From contig NZ_BMRX01000009.1 in the NCBI RefSeq assembly GCF_014648855.1, forward strand, positions 1 through 64,000: a stretch of DNA of 64,000 bases, in the 5' to 3' direction. This DNA is from Streptomyces parvulus (GTDB taxonomy: Bacteria > Actinomycetota > Actinomycetes > Streptomycetales > Streptomycetaceae). A program made the position numbers and the translations under genes. Positions 24,035-31,521 of this stretch are shown one piece after another. Position 1 is the first letter of the stretch, and each line of letters begins with the position of its first letter. The notes beneath the pieces were generated by a model that made no database searches, was not told the origin of the DNA, and worked only from the letters and a program-made list of their open reading frames with translations.

Positions 24035-25057
24035 TCAGTGCTTGGCGGGCAGGAAGCCCACCATGTCGTACGTCCGGGAGAGGGTCTCGGCGGCGACGGC
24101 GCGGGCCTTCTCGGCGCCCTTGGCCAGGATCGAGTCCAGCGTCTCCGGGTCGTCCAGGTACTGCTGGGTGCGCTCCCGGAAGGGGGTCACGAACTCGACC
24201 ATGACGTCGGCGAGGTCCGTCTTGAGCGCGCCGTAGCCCTTGCCGGCGTACTTCTCCTCCAGCTCGGCGACGCTCGCGCCGGTGAGCACCGAGTAGATCG
24301 AGAGGAGGTTGCTGACGCCCGGCTTGGCCTCGCGGTCGAAGCGGATCACGGTGTCCGTGTCGGTGACCGCGCTCTTCACCTTCTTGGCGGTGGCCTTGGG
24401 CTCGTCCAGGAGGTTGATCAGGCCCTTCGGCGTGGACGCCGACTTGCTCATCTTGATCGACGGGTCCTGGAGGTCGTAGATCTTCGCCGTCTCCTTGAGG
24501 ATGTACGCGGAGGGCACGGTGAAGGCCTCGCCGAAGCGGCCGTTGAACCGCTCGGCCAGGTCGCGGGTCAGCTCGATGTGCTGGCGCTGGTCCTCGCCGA
24601 CCGGCACCTCGTTGGCCTGGTAGAGCAAGATGTCCGCGACCTGGAGGATCGGGTACGTGAAGAGGCCGACGGAGGCGCGGTCGGCGCCCTGCCTGGCGGA
24701 CTTGTCCTTGAACTGGGTCATGCGGCCGGCCTCGCCGAAGCCGGTGAGACAGTTCATGATCCAGGCGAGCTGGGCGTGCTCGGGGACGTGGCTCTGCACG
24801 AACAGGGTGCAGCGGTCGGGGTCCAGGCCGGCCGCCAGGAGCTGGGCGGCGGCCAGCCGGGTGTTGGCCCGCAGTTCCTTCGGGTCCTGCGGGACCGTGA
24901 TGGCGTGCAGGTCGACGACCATGTAGAACGCGTCGTGGGTCTCCTGGAGGGCCACCCACTGGCGGACGGCGCCGAGGTAGTTGCCGAGGTGGAACGAGCC
25001 TGCGGTGGGCTGGATTCCGGAGAGTACGCGCGGGTGGTCAGTCGCCATGCCCGTCAT
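24035..25057 (-). CDS. trpS: Tryptophanyl-tRNA synthetase
   Basis: A 340-residue class I synthetase that charges tRNA-Trp. The HIGH-type motif is SFHLGNYLG near residues 21-29 and the KMSKS loop is IKMSKSAST near 204. PVGEDQRQHIELTRDLAERF and the LFTYPILQVADILLY helix are typical TrpRS core elements. The length matches the short bacterial form. Streptomycetes often carry a second, indolmycin-resistant TrpRS; this one lies in a housekeeping context and carries the His-containing GQDQ.QH-type pocket, so it looks like the ordinary enzyme. Two possible ATG starts (25057 and 25048) differ by three residues. A weak GC hairpin precedes its stop at 24016-24033. Confidence 0.95.
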   Translation of the reverse strand: MTGMATDHPRVLSGIQPTAGSFHLGNYLGAVRQWVALQETHDAFYMVVDLHAITVPQDPKELRANTRLAAAQLLAAGLDPDRCTLFVQSHVPEHAQLAWIMNCLTGFGEAGRMTQFKDKSARQGADRASVGLFTYPILQVADILLYQANEVPVGEDQRQHIELTRDLAERFNGRFGEAFTVPSAYILKETAKIYDLQDPSIKMSKSASTPKGLINLLDEPKATAKKVKSAVTDTDTVIRFDREAKPGVSNLLSIYSVLTGASVAELEEKYAGKGYGALKTDLADVMVEFVTPFRERTQQYLDDPETLDSILAKGAEKARAVAAETLSRTYDMVGFLPAKH

Positions 25058-25106
25058 TCTCTCAGAGAGAGTGGCGGGTTCCGTGCGTGGGGAACCGCGG
25101 GGCGCT

Positions 25107-26552
25107 TCAGCCCAGGTCGATCTCCGGATACAGGGGGAAGCCCTGCACCAGGTCGGTCGCCCGCTGCGCGATCTCCTCCGCGACCTTGTCGTCGAGGACG
25201 TGGGACGCCTTCGACGGGGCGCCCGACTTCGTGGTGCCCTGTTCCGTGGCCGTCAGGACGCGGTCGATCAGGCCGGCGACCTCGTCCATCTCCGCCGTGC
25301 CCAGACCGCGGGTGGTGAGGGCCGGGGTGCCGACGCGGATGCCGGAGGTGTACCAGGCGCCGTTCGGGTCGGACGGGATGGCGTTGCGGTTGGTGACGAT
25401 GCCGGAGTCGAGGAGCGCGGCCTCGGCCTGGCGGCCGGTGAGGCCGTAGGAGGACGCCACGTCGATCAGGTTGAGGTGGTTGTCGGTGCCGCCGGTGACC
25501 AGGGTGGCGCCGCGCCGCATCAGGCCCTCGGCGAGCGCGCGGGCGTTGTCGACGATGCGCTGGGCGTAGTCCTGGAAGGCGGGCTGCCGGGCCTCGGCGA
25601 GGGCGACGGCCTTGGCGGCCATGACGTGCGGCAGCGGGCCGCCGAGGACCATCGGGCAGCCGCGGTCGACCTGGTCCTTGAGGGAGTCGTCGCACAGGAC
25701 CATGCCGCCGCGCGGGCCGCGCAGCGACTTGTGGGTGGTGGTCGTCACGATCTGGGCGTGCGGGACGGGGTCGAAGTCGCCGGTGAGAACCTTGCCCGCG
25801 ACGAGACCGGCGAAGTGCGCCATGTCGACCATGAGGGTCGCGCCCACCTCGTCGGCGATCTCCCGCATGATCCGGAAGTTCACCAGGCGCGGGTACGCGG
25901 AGTAGCCCGCGACGATGATCAGCGGCTTGAACTCGCGGGCGGAGGCGCGCAGGGCCTCGTAGTCGATGAGGCCGGTGGCCGGGTCGGTGCCGTAGGAGCG
26001 CTGGTCGAACATCTTGCCGGAGATGTTCGGGCGGAAGCCGTGCGTGAGGTGGCCGCCGGCGTCCAGGGACATGCCGAGCATGCGCTGGTTGCCGAAGGCC
26101 TGGCGCAGCTCGGCCCAGTCGGCGTCGGAGAGGTCGTTGACCTGGCGGGCGCCCGTCTTCTCCAGGAAGGGCACCTCCACGCGGGCGCCGAGGACGGCCC
26201 AGAAGGCGACCAGGTTGGCGTCGATGCCGGAGTGCGGCTGGACGTAGGCGTGCCGGGCGCCGAAGAGTTCGCGGGCGTGCTCGGCGGCGAGGGACTCGAC
26301 GGTGTCGACGTTGCGGCAGCCGGCGTAGAAGCGGCGGCCGACGGTGCCCTCGGCGTACTTGTCGCTGAACCAGTTGCCCATCGCGAGGAGGGTGGCCGGG
26401 GAGGCGTAGTTCTCCGAGGCGATCAGCTTGAGCATCTCGCGCTGGTCGGCGACCTCCTGGCCGATGGCGTCCGCGACGCGGGGCTCGACGGCGCGGATCG
26501 CTTGCAGCGCGGCTCGGTAGGCGACGGACTCGGGGGTGAGGTCTGCGGACAT
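25107..26552 (-). CDS. glyA: Serine hydroxymethyltransferase
   Basis: A 481-residue PLP enzyme that converts serine and tetrahydrofolate to glycine and methylene-tetrahydrofolate, the main entry to one-carbon metabolism. The Schiff-base motif TTTTHKSLRGPRGGM contains the PLP Lys. IASENYASPATLLAMG and YAEGTVGRRFYAGCRNVD are conserved folate/PLP-site segments. It is somewhat longer than E. coli GlyA because of an insert around residues 150-200, a form common in actinomycetes. A ZTP riboswitch lies in its leader (26586-26662), so expression should rise when folate or purine intermediates run short. GGAGG sits six bases before the ATG. Confidence 0.96.
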   Translation of the reverse strand: MSADLTPESVAYRAALQAIRAVEPRVADAIGQEVADQREMLKLIASENYASPATLLAMGNWFSDKYAEGTVGRRFYAGCRNVDTVESLAAEHARELFGARHAYVQPHSGIDANLVAFWAVLGARVEVPFLEKTGARQVNDLSDADWAELRQAFGNQRMLGMSLDAGGHLTHGFRPNISGKMFDQRSYGTDPATGLIDYEALRASAREFKPLIIVAGYSAYPRLVNFRIMREIADEVGATLMVDMAHFAGLVAGKVLTGDFDPVPHAQIVTTTTHKSLRGPRGGMVLCDDSLKDQVDRGCPMVLGGPLPHVMAAKAVALAEARQPAFQDYAQRIVDNARALAEGLMRRGATLVTGGTDNHLNLIDVASSYGLTGRQAEAALLDSGIVTNRNAIPSDPNGAWYTSGIRVGTPALTTRGLGTAEMDEVAGLIDRVLTATEQGTTKSGAPSKASHVLDDKVAEEIAQRATDLVQGFPLYPEIDLG

Positions 26553-26585
26553 GGGGGCCTCCGGACGTTGGAATCAGCGTTCAGG

Positions 26586-26662
26586 TCGGCCCAGGCGCTC
26601 GGCACTCGTTCTTCTTGGGCCGCTCCCCGATGGTTGGTCCATCCCAGCGCGCCAGTCACGGC
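26586..26662 (-). ncRNA. ZTP (pfl-type) riboswitch in the glyA leader
   Basis: Read on the minus strand, the leader holds the three conserved blocks of the ZMP/ZTP aptamer in order: GTGACTGGCG, then TCGGGGAGCG closing the first domain, and after a short variable linker GCCGAGCGCCTGGGC, the second domain that forms the pseudoknot. It ends 33 bases before the glyA ATG, close to the ribosome site. Known ZTP switches turn on glyA, folD and purine genes when ZMP/ZTP builds up. The first position of the second block is T rather than the usual C. Confidence 0.88.
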
Positions 26663-26720
26663 CCGGGGCCAGGCTACCGGAAAGCGTCTGCGGGGTTGCT
26701 GTCCGTCGCGGAGTGCGGCG

Positions 26721-26756
26721 TCGTCGTGGCTGGTCGCGCAGTTCCCCGCGCCCCTT
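26721..26756 (-). repeat. Streptomyces dispersed intergenic repeat
   Basis: The minus strand reads AGGGGCGCGGGGAACTGCGC and continues with GACCAGCCACGACGA, a sequence scattered through Streptomyces genomes. A diverged copy forms the end of the UraD-like gene at 7690-7725. Here it lies between the glyA leader and the upstream gene's terminator. Confidence 0.6.
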
Positions 26757-26783
26757 GAAGCCCCTACGGGGCCGATCAAGGGG
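26751..26783 (-). terminator. Terminator after the glutathionylspermidine-synthase-like gene
   Basis: An outer stem CCCCTTGA/TCAAGGGG (26751-26758 with 26776-26783) and an inner stem GCCCC/GGGGC around a TAC loop lie four bases past the stop at 26787. It overlaps the dispersed repeat. Confidence 0.6.
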
Positions 26784-26786
26784 AAG

Positions 26787-27971
26787 CTACAAGATCACGT
26801 GGGGCAGGAAGCGGGCGTATTCGTCCGTCACCAGGCCCGACGACTCCCTGATGCCCAGGCCCGCCGACTCGTTCTCCACCACCCAGGCGCCGAGGACCAC
26901 GCGGTTGCCGTCGAAGTCGGGGAGGGGGGCGAGGGCCTGGTAGCAGCAGGGCTCGGTGCGGGGTGTGGGGTCGGTGCCCGGTTCGTGGATCGTGACGCCG
27001 GCGCCCTCGCGGCCCAGCAGTGGCTTGGCGACCCAGCCGGTGGTGCCGGCCAGCTCCCTCGGGCCGTCCAGGTAGGCCGGCAGGAGGTTGGGGTGGTCCG
27101 GGTACAGCTCCCAGAGGACGGCCAGCAGGGCCTTGTTGCTGAGCAGCATCTTCCAGGCGGGCTCGATCCACAGGGTGGTGCCGGTGCCGCCGCCGTTGTC
27201 GAGGGTGTCCAGGACGTGGCCGGCGAAGCGGTCGGTGGTGAGCCACTCCCAGGGGTACAGCTTGAACAGGCTGCGGATGAAGCGCAGCCTGTTGTCGACG
27301 AAGCGGCCGGAGAGGCGGTCCCAGCCGATCTCCTCCATGGAGATCCAGTCGGTCTCCAGGCCGGCCTGCTCGGCGGTCTCCTTGAGGTAGGCGACCGTCA
27401 TCAGGTCCTCGCCCAGCTCGTCGTCCGAGGAGTGCGCGAAGTACAGGGGGTTGCCGGGCGGGAGCAGCGCGGCCTGCTTCTTCCAGGCGTCGACCAGCCG
27501 CTCGTGGAGGCTGTTCCACTGGTCGGCGCCGGGGAAGCGCTCCTCCATCCAGAACCACTGCGGGGACGCGGCCTCGACCAGCGAGGTCGGGGTGTCCGCG
27601 TTGTACTCCAGCAGCTTGGCGGGGCCGGTGCCGTCGTAGCGCAGGTCGAAGCGGGCGTAGACGGAGGGGAGTTCGGCGCGCCGGTGCCAGGCCTCGGTGA
27701 CCGCCGTGACGATGCGGGGGTCGGTGATGCCCAGGTCGGCGAAGCGGTCCTCGGCGACGATGTGCGCGGCGGCGGCCAGGCACATGCGGTGCAGTTCCTC
27801 GACGACCTCCTCCAGCGCCTCGACCTCCGGCAGGGAGAAGACGTAGTGGGCGCTCTCGTCCCAGTAGGGGCGCAGGGAGCCGTCGGGGTAGCGGGTCAGG
27901 GGGTAGATCAGGCCCTGTTCCTCGACGGTCTCCTGCCAGCCGGTGCGCGGGGCGATGGTGCGGCGTTCCAC
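26787..27971 (-). CDS. Glutathionylspermidine synthase-like ATP-grasp ligase (YgiC/YjfC type)
   Basis: A 394-residue protein of the GSP_synth family. Characteristic segments are PYWDESAHYVFSLPEVE at the start, the ligand segment KLLEYNADTPTSLVEAA, and the ATP-grasp end with VAKPLLGREGAGVTI and the terminal DEYARFLPHVI. In E. coli the stand-alone members YgiC/YjfC have no proven glutathionylspermidine activity. Streptomyces lacks glutathione, so this enzyme most likely joins some other peptide or amine with ATP. It starts four bases after a small lipoprotein gene, an arrangement that recalls the ygiB-ygiC pair of E. coli. Its family call is sure; its substrate is not. Confidence 0.88.
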   Translation of the reverse strand: MERRTIAPRTGWQETVEEQGLIYPLTRYPDGSLRPYWDESAHYVFSLPEVEALEEVVEELHRMCLAAAAHIVAEDRFADLGITDPRIVTAVTEAWHRRAELPSVYARFDLRYDGTGPAKLLEYNADTPTSLVEAASPQWFWMEERFPGADQWNSLHERLVDAWKKQAALLPPGNPLYFAHSSDDELGEDLMTVAYLKETAEQAGLETDWISMEEIGWDRLSGRFVDNRLRFIRSLFKLYPWEWLTTDRFAGHVLDTLDNGGGTGTTLWIEPAWKMLLSNKALLAVLWELYPDHPNLLPAYLDGPRELAGTTGWVAKPLLGREGAGVTIHEPGTDPTPRTEPCCYQALAPLPDFDGNRVVLGAWVVENESAGLGIRESSGLVTDEYARFLPHVIL

Positions 27972-27975
27972 GCGC

Positions 27976-28323
27976 TCAGCCTCCGCCGCTGCCGCCCGAG
28001 CAGCCGAAGCCGCCCCGGTCCACGGCCTCGTCCCGGCTGAAGGTGCCGTCGTCGGCCCAGCCGCCGCTGACGTCGGCGTCGTAGTACCAGTCGCCGTCGG
28101 CGGACTTCTTCTTCTTGCCGCCCTTGCCGTACGAGCCGCCGGACGAGCCCGACTTGCAGTTCTGGTCGGAGACGACCTTGTAGCCGTTGAGGTAGTCGTA
28201 GCTGTCGCGGTCCACGCAGCGGCGGTCGGGATCCGAGCCGCATGCGCTCAGGGCCGCCGCGAGCATTCCCATGCCGCCGAGCACCACGGTGCTCGACCGC
28301 AGCCGTCGCCGGGTCTCTGCCAT
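27976..28323 (-). CDS. Small Cys/Gly/Lys-rich lipoprotein
   Basis: A 115-residue exported protein. Its signal peptide ends in a lipobox (AALSACGSD, lipidated Cys near residue 28). The mature part has four further Cys residues, in CVDRD, NCKSGS and FGCSGG contexts, with a Gly/Ser/Lys low-complexity loop in the middle and a DGDWYYDADVSGGW segment after it. It ends in Gly/Ser repeats. I do not recognise a family. Position, four bases before the ATP-grasp ligase, suggests the two serve one envelope function, as in the YgiB/YgiC pair. Confidence 0.75.
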   Translation of the reverse strand: MAETRRRLRSSTVVLGGMGMLAAALSACGSDPDRRCVDRDSYDYLNGYKVVSDQNCKSGSSGGSYGKGGKKKKSADGDWYYDADVSGGWADDGTFSRDEAVDRGGFGCSGGSGGG

Positions 28324-28401
28324 GTCCTCGTCTCCCCGTTGTCCGTGCGCTTGTACGACAGTTGGGCCGGTCGAGTGTACGGCCCCCGTCGCGGGTGGAC
28401 T

Positions 28402-29790
28402 TTACGGCAGCGCCCGGCACAGGGCGTCCAGTGCCCCCGCCCAGGCGTGGTCCGGCGGGGTGCCGTAGCCGACGACGAGGGCGTCCAGCGGGGGGACGGC
28501 GGCTTCGGGGTGCCGGAACATGGCCAGTCCGTGGACCGCGAGTCCGTGCCAGGCGGCGGCGCGGACGGTCTGCCGCTCGGTGCCGGGCGGCAGTTGGAGG
28601 ACGGCGTGGAGTCCGGCGGCGATGCCGGTGACGCGGACGCCGGGCGCCCGTTCGGCGAGGGCGGCGACCAGGGCGTCGCGGCGGCGCCGGTAGCGCAGCC
28701 GGGCGGCGCGGACGTGGCGGTCGTAGTCGCCGGAGGCCAGGAACTCGGCCAGGGTCAGCTGGTCCAGGACGCCCGGGGTGCGGTCGGCCATGCCGTCCAT
28801 GACCTCCTCGACGAGCGCGGGCGGCAGGACCAGCCAGCCCAGGCGCAGGGCGGGGGCGAGGGACTTGCTGGCGGTGCCCAGGTACACGACGCGGTCGGGG
28901 TCCAGGCCCTGGAGGGCGCCGACGGGCTGGCGGTCGTAGCGGAACTCGCCGTCGTAGTCGTCCTCCAGGACCAGGCCGCCGGTGCGGCGGGCCCGGTCGA
29001 TGAGCGCGGTCCGGCGCGCGGGGAGCAGCGGGAGGCCGAGAGGGAACTGGTGGGACGGGGTCAGCAGGACGGCGTCGGGGGCGGCCGGGCCGTCGGGCGG
29101 CAGCGTGCCGCGGTCGTCGAAGGGCAGCGGGGGCGTGGCGCAGCCCGCCTTCGCGAGGAGCCGGCGGTGGTGGGGCAGGCCGTAGGACTCGACCGCGACG
29201 GTGCTGCCGCCGCGGCGGCGCAGCAGGTCCGCGAGGACGCCGAGGCCGCCGAGGAAGCCGGCGCACACCACGATCCGGTCGGGATCGGCGCGCACGCCCC
29301 GGGCGCGGGACAGGTACCCGGCGAGCGCCGTGCGCAGTTCGACGCGGCCGCGGGGGTCGCCGTAGCCGAGGGCCTGGTCGGGGGCGGCGGACAGGGCGCG
29401 GCGGGCGGCCCTGAGCCACTGGGCGCGGGGGAACGAGGCGAGTTCGGGGGTGCCGGGGATCAGGTCGTAGGCGGGGCGGCCCGGTGCGCGCGGGTGCGGC
29501 GCCGGGCGGGGGTCGGGGGCGGCAGGGGTGCGGTCGGCGACCCGGGTGCCGGAGCCCTGGCGGGCGGCGAGCCAGCCCTCGGCGATCAGGTCGGCGTAGG
29601 CCTCGGCGACCGTGTTGCGGGCCAGGCCGAGGTCGGCGGCGAGCGAGCGGGAGGAGGGCAGCCGGGTGCCGGGCGCCAGCCGGCCGCCGCGGACGGCCTC
29701 GCGCAGCGCGTCGGTCAGGCCCCGCCGCAGCCCCGGTCCGGAGCGGTCCAGGTGCAGGTCGACCCCGAAAGTGGCCCATGATTTCGCCAT
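28402..29790 (-). CDS. MocR-type GntR/aminotransferase transcriptional regulator
   Basis: A 462-residue fusion of a winged helix-turn-helix (about 10-85, with PGTRLPSSRSLAADLGLARN and TVAEAYADLIAEGWL) to a fold-type I aminotransferase domain. The PLP-binding Lys lies in YLGTASKSLAPALRLGW, with the Asp in VLEDDYDGEFRYD. MocR proteins use PLP or an amino compound as ligand; PdxR, regulating vitamin B6 synthesis, is the best-known type. It is divergent from the carboxymuconolactone-decarboxylase-like gene at 29838, with only 47 bases between starts, so it very likely controls that operon. No pdx genes are nearby. Confidence 0.92.
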   Translation of the reverse strand: MAKSWATFGVDLHLDRSGPGLRRGLTDALREAVRGGRLAPGTRLPSSRSLAADLGLARNTVAEAYADLIAEGWLAARQGSGTRVADRTPAAPDPRPAPHPRAPGRPAYDLIPGTPELASFPRAQWLRAARRALSAAPDQALGYGDPRGRVELRTALAGYLSRARGVRADPDRIVVCAGFLGGLGVLADLLRRRGGSTVAVESYGLPHHRRLLAKAGCATPPLPFDDRGTLPPDGPAAPDAVLLTPSHQFPLGLPLLPARRTALIDRARRTGGLVLEDDYDGEFRYDRQPVGALQGLDPDRVVYLGTASKSLAPALRLGWLVLPPALVEEVMDGMADRTPGVLDQLTLAEFLASGDYDRHVRAARLRYRRRRDALVAALAERAPGVRVTGIAAGLHAVLQLPPGTERQTVRAAAWHGLAVHGLAMFRHPEAAVPPLDALVVGYGTPPDHAWAGALDALCRALP

Positions 29791-29837
29791 GGGAATGGAC
29801 CATACCCCTGGGCTGCATCGCTCTTAGGGTCGGTCGT

Positions 29838-30356
29838 ATGACGACGCACACGACGACCGACGCGAACACCACCCCCGAGCCCTTCGCCGCCGAGCACGCT
29901 CCCCGGCTGGAGTGGGCCAAGCACGCACCCGAGGTCTGGAAGGCGATGCTGCGCCTGGAGAAGGCCGCCGGGCAGGGGCTCGAACCGAAGGTGCGGGAGC
30001 TGGTGAAGATCCGCGCCTCCCAGCTGAACCACTGTGCCTTCTGCCTCGACATGCACACCAAGGACGCGCTGGCGGCCGGTGAGAGCGTGGAGCGGATCGT
30101 GCAGCTCGCGGCGTGGGAGGAGTCGCGGCACTTCTACACGGAGCGGGAGCTGGCGGCGATCGAGCTGACCGAGGCCGTCACGGTGCTGACCGACGGCTTC
30201 GTGCCGGACGCGGTGTACGAGAGGGCCGCCGCGCACTTCGACGAGCCCGAGCTGGCGCAGCTGATCGCCGCGATCACGGTGATCAACGCCTGGAACCGCT
30301 TCGGCGTGAGCTGCCGGCTGACGCCGGGCCACTACACGCCGGGGCAGTACGCGTGA
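29838..30356 (+). CDS. Carboxymuconolactone decarboxylase/AhpD-like protein, copy 1
   Basis: A 172-residue helical protein with the AhpD-type redox motif CAFCLDMH (about residue 64) after ELVKIRASQLNH. In AhpD this Cys pair and His act in peroxidase reduction; many relatives have unknown roles. The C-terminal half (ELTEAVTVLTDGFVPDAVYE) closes the bundle. ATG at 29838 fits the family; the longer frame upstream is antisense to the MocR gene. It is followed, with a four-base GTGA overlap, by a second copy of the same fold. The MocR regulator upstream is its probable controller. Confidence 0.9.
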   Translation: MTTHTTTDANTTPEPFAAEHAPRLEWAKHAPEVWKAMLRLEKAAGQGLEPKVRELVKIRASQLNHCAFCLDMHTKDALAAGESVERIVQLAAWEESRHFYTERELAAIELTEAVTVLTDGFVPDAVYERAAAHFDEPELAQLIAAITVINAWNRFGVSCRLTPGHYTPGQYA

Positions 30357-30799
30357 CACCTCGTACGACGCGCCTGGACGCGGAGGTCCGCACCGCGCTC
30401 CGGGCGGTGGGCGCGGCCGCGAAGCGGGGCCTCGGTGACGCGGGGCTCGCGGAGCTGGTGCAGGTCCGCGCCTCGCAGCTGAACCACTGCGCCTACTGCC
30501 TCGACATGCACCTGGGCATCGCCCGCGAGCAGGGGGTGGACGGGCGGCGGCTGGATCTGCTGGCCGCCTGGGAGGAGGCCGGGGAGGTCTTCGACGCCCG
30601 GGAGCGGGCCGCGCTGGCGCTGACCGAGGCGGTCACGGTGCTGACGGAGGGCTTCGTGCCCGACGCGGTGTACGAGGAGGCGGCCCGGCACTTCGACGCC
30701 GGCGAGCTGGCCCACCTGATCGGCCTCATCTCGGCGATCAACGGCTGGAACCGGCTGATGGTCGCCCGGCGCATCCCGGCGGGGGGCACGGCGTGGTGA
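30353..30799 (+). CDS. Carboxymuconolactone decarboxylase/AhpD-like protein, copy 2
   Basis: A 148-residue paralogue of the preceding gene, shortened at the N-terminus. It keeps RASQLNHCAYCLDMH, and the segment TEAVTVLTEGFVPDAVYEEA is nearly identical to copy 1, so a tandem duplication is clear. GTG at 30353 overlaps the previous stop (GTGA). The two proteins may form a heteromer, as these proteins are usually oligomeric. The gene also overlaps the next one by seven bases, which binds the three into one transcript under likely MocR control. Confidence 0.9.
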   Translation: MTPRTTRLDAEVRTALRAVGAAAKRGLGDAGLAELVQVRASQLNHCAYCLDMHLGIAREQGVDGRRLDLLAAWEEAGEVFDARERAALALTEAVTVLTEGFVPDAVYEEAARHFDAGELAHLIGLISAINGWNRLMVARRIPAGGTAW

Positions 30800-31518
30800 C
30801 GGCCGGGGCGGAGCGGTTCCGCGCGCTGCACCGCGGCCGTGCGCCGGAGGACCCCCTGGTGCTGCCCGGCCCCTGGGACGCGGCGAGCGCGCGGGCGTTC
30901 GCGGAGGCGGGGTTCCCGGCGCTGGCGACGCCCAGCGCCGGGGTCGCGGCCAGTCTCGGGTACGCGGACGGGCGGACCCCGGCCGGCGAGATGTTCGCCG
31001 CCGTGGCACGGATCGCGCGGGCCGTGGACGTGCCGGTGTCGGCGGACGTCGAGGGCGGCTACGGGCTGGCGCCAAAGGAGCTGGTGGAACGGCTCCTGGA
31101 GGCGGGCGCCGTGGGGTGCAACCTGGAGGACTCCGCGGACGGGGTGCTCAAGGACCCGGCGGAGCACGCCGAGTGGCTGGCCGGGGTGCGGGCGGCGGCG
31201 GGCGGCGACCTGTTCGTCAACGCCCGCGTCGACACGTTCGTCAGGGGCGTCGACGACCCCGGTGCGGCGATCGGGCGGGCGGCCGCGTACGTGGCCGCGG
31301 GTGCCGACTGCGTGTACCCGATCGGCGCCCCGGCCGCCGTACTGCCGCTGCTGCGGGCGGGGATCCAGGGCCCGCTGAACGTGCTCGCCCGGCCCGGAGA
31401 GGGCCCCTCGCCCGCCGAACTCGGCGGACTCGGGGCCACCCGGGTCACCTTTGGGCCGGGTCTCCAGCGGTACGCCGACGCGGCGGTGCGGAAGGTCGCG
31501 GCCCGGCTGGCGCGGTGA
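30793..31518 (+). CDS. Isocitrate lyase/PEP mutase superfamily protein
   Basis: A 241-residue TIM-barrel protein of the PEP mutase branch. Landmarks are VLPGPWDAASARAFAEAGF, the metal-site strand VSADVEGGYG, CNLEDSAD, and FVNARVDTF. Relatives include carboxyvinyl-carboxyphosphonate mutase, oxaloacetate decarboxylases and 2-methylisocitrate lyases; the short length and absence of the KRCGH loop argue against a true isocitrate lyase. The substrate is probably a 2-oxo acid. It is co-transcribed with two AhpD-like genes behind a MocR regulator, a trio whose pathway is unknown to me. It ends three bases before the convergent betaine-binding protein gene. Confidence 0.85.
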   Translation: MVTAGAERFRALHRGRAPEDPLVLPGPWDAASARAFAEAGFPALATPSAGVAASLGYADGRTPAGEMFAAVARIARAVDVPVSADVEGGYGLAPKELVERLLEAGAVGCNLEDSADGVLKDPAEHAEWLAGVRAAAGGDLFVNARVDTFVRGVDDPGAAIGRAAAYVAAGADCVYPIGAPAAVLPLLRAGIQGPLNVLARPGEGPSPAELGGLGATRVTFGPGLQRYADAAVRKVAARLAR

Positions 31519-31521
31519 GGG

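Noticed and set aside
24981..28040. A plus-strand open frame of about 1000 codons
   Set aside because: It is antisense to glyA and the ATP-grasp gene, both certain. Its composition (Gly/Val/Arg/Asp) is typical of antisense shadow.
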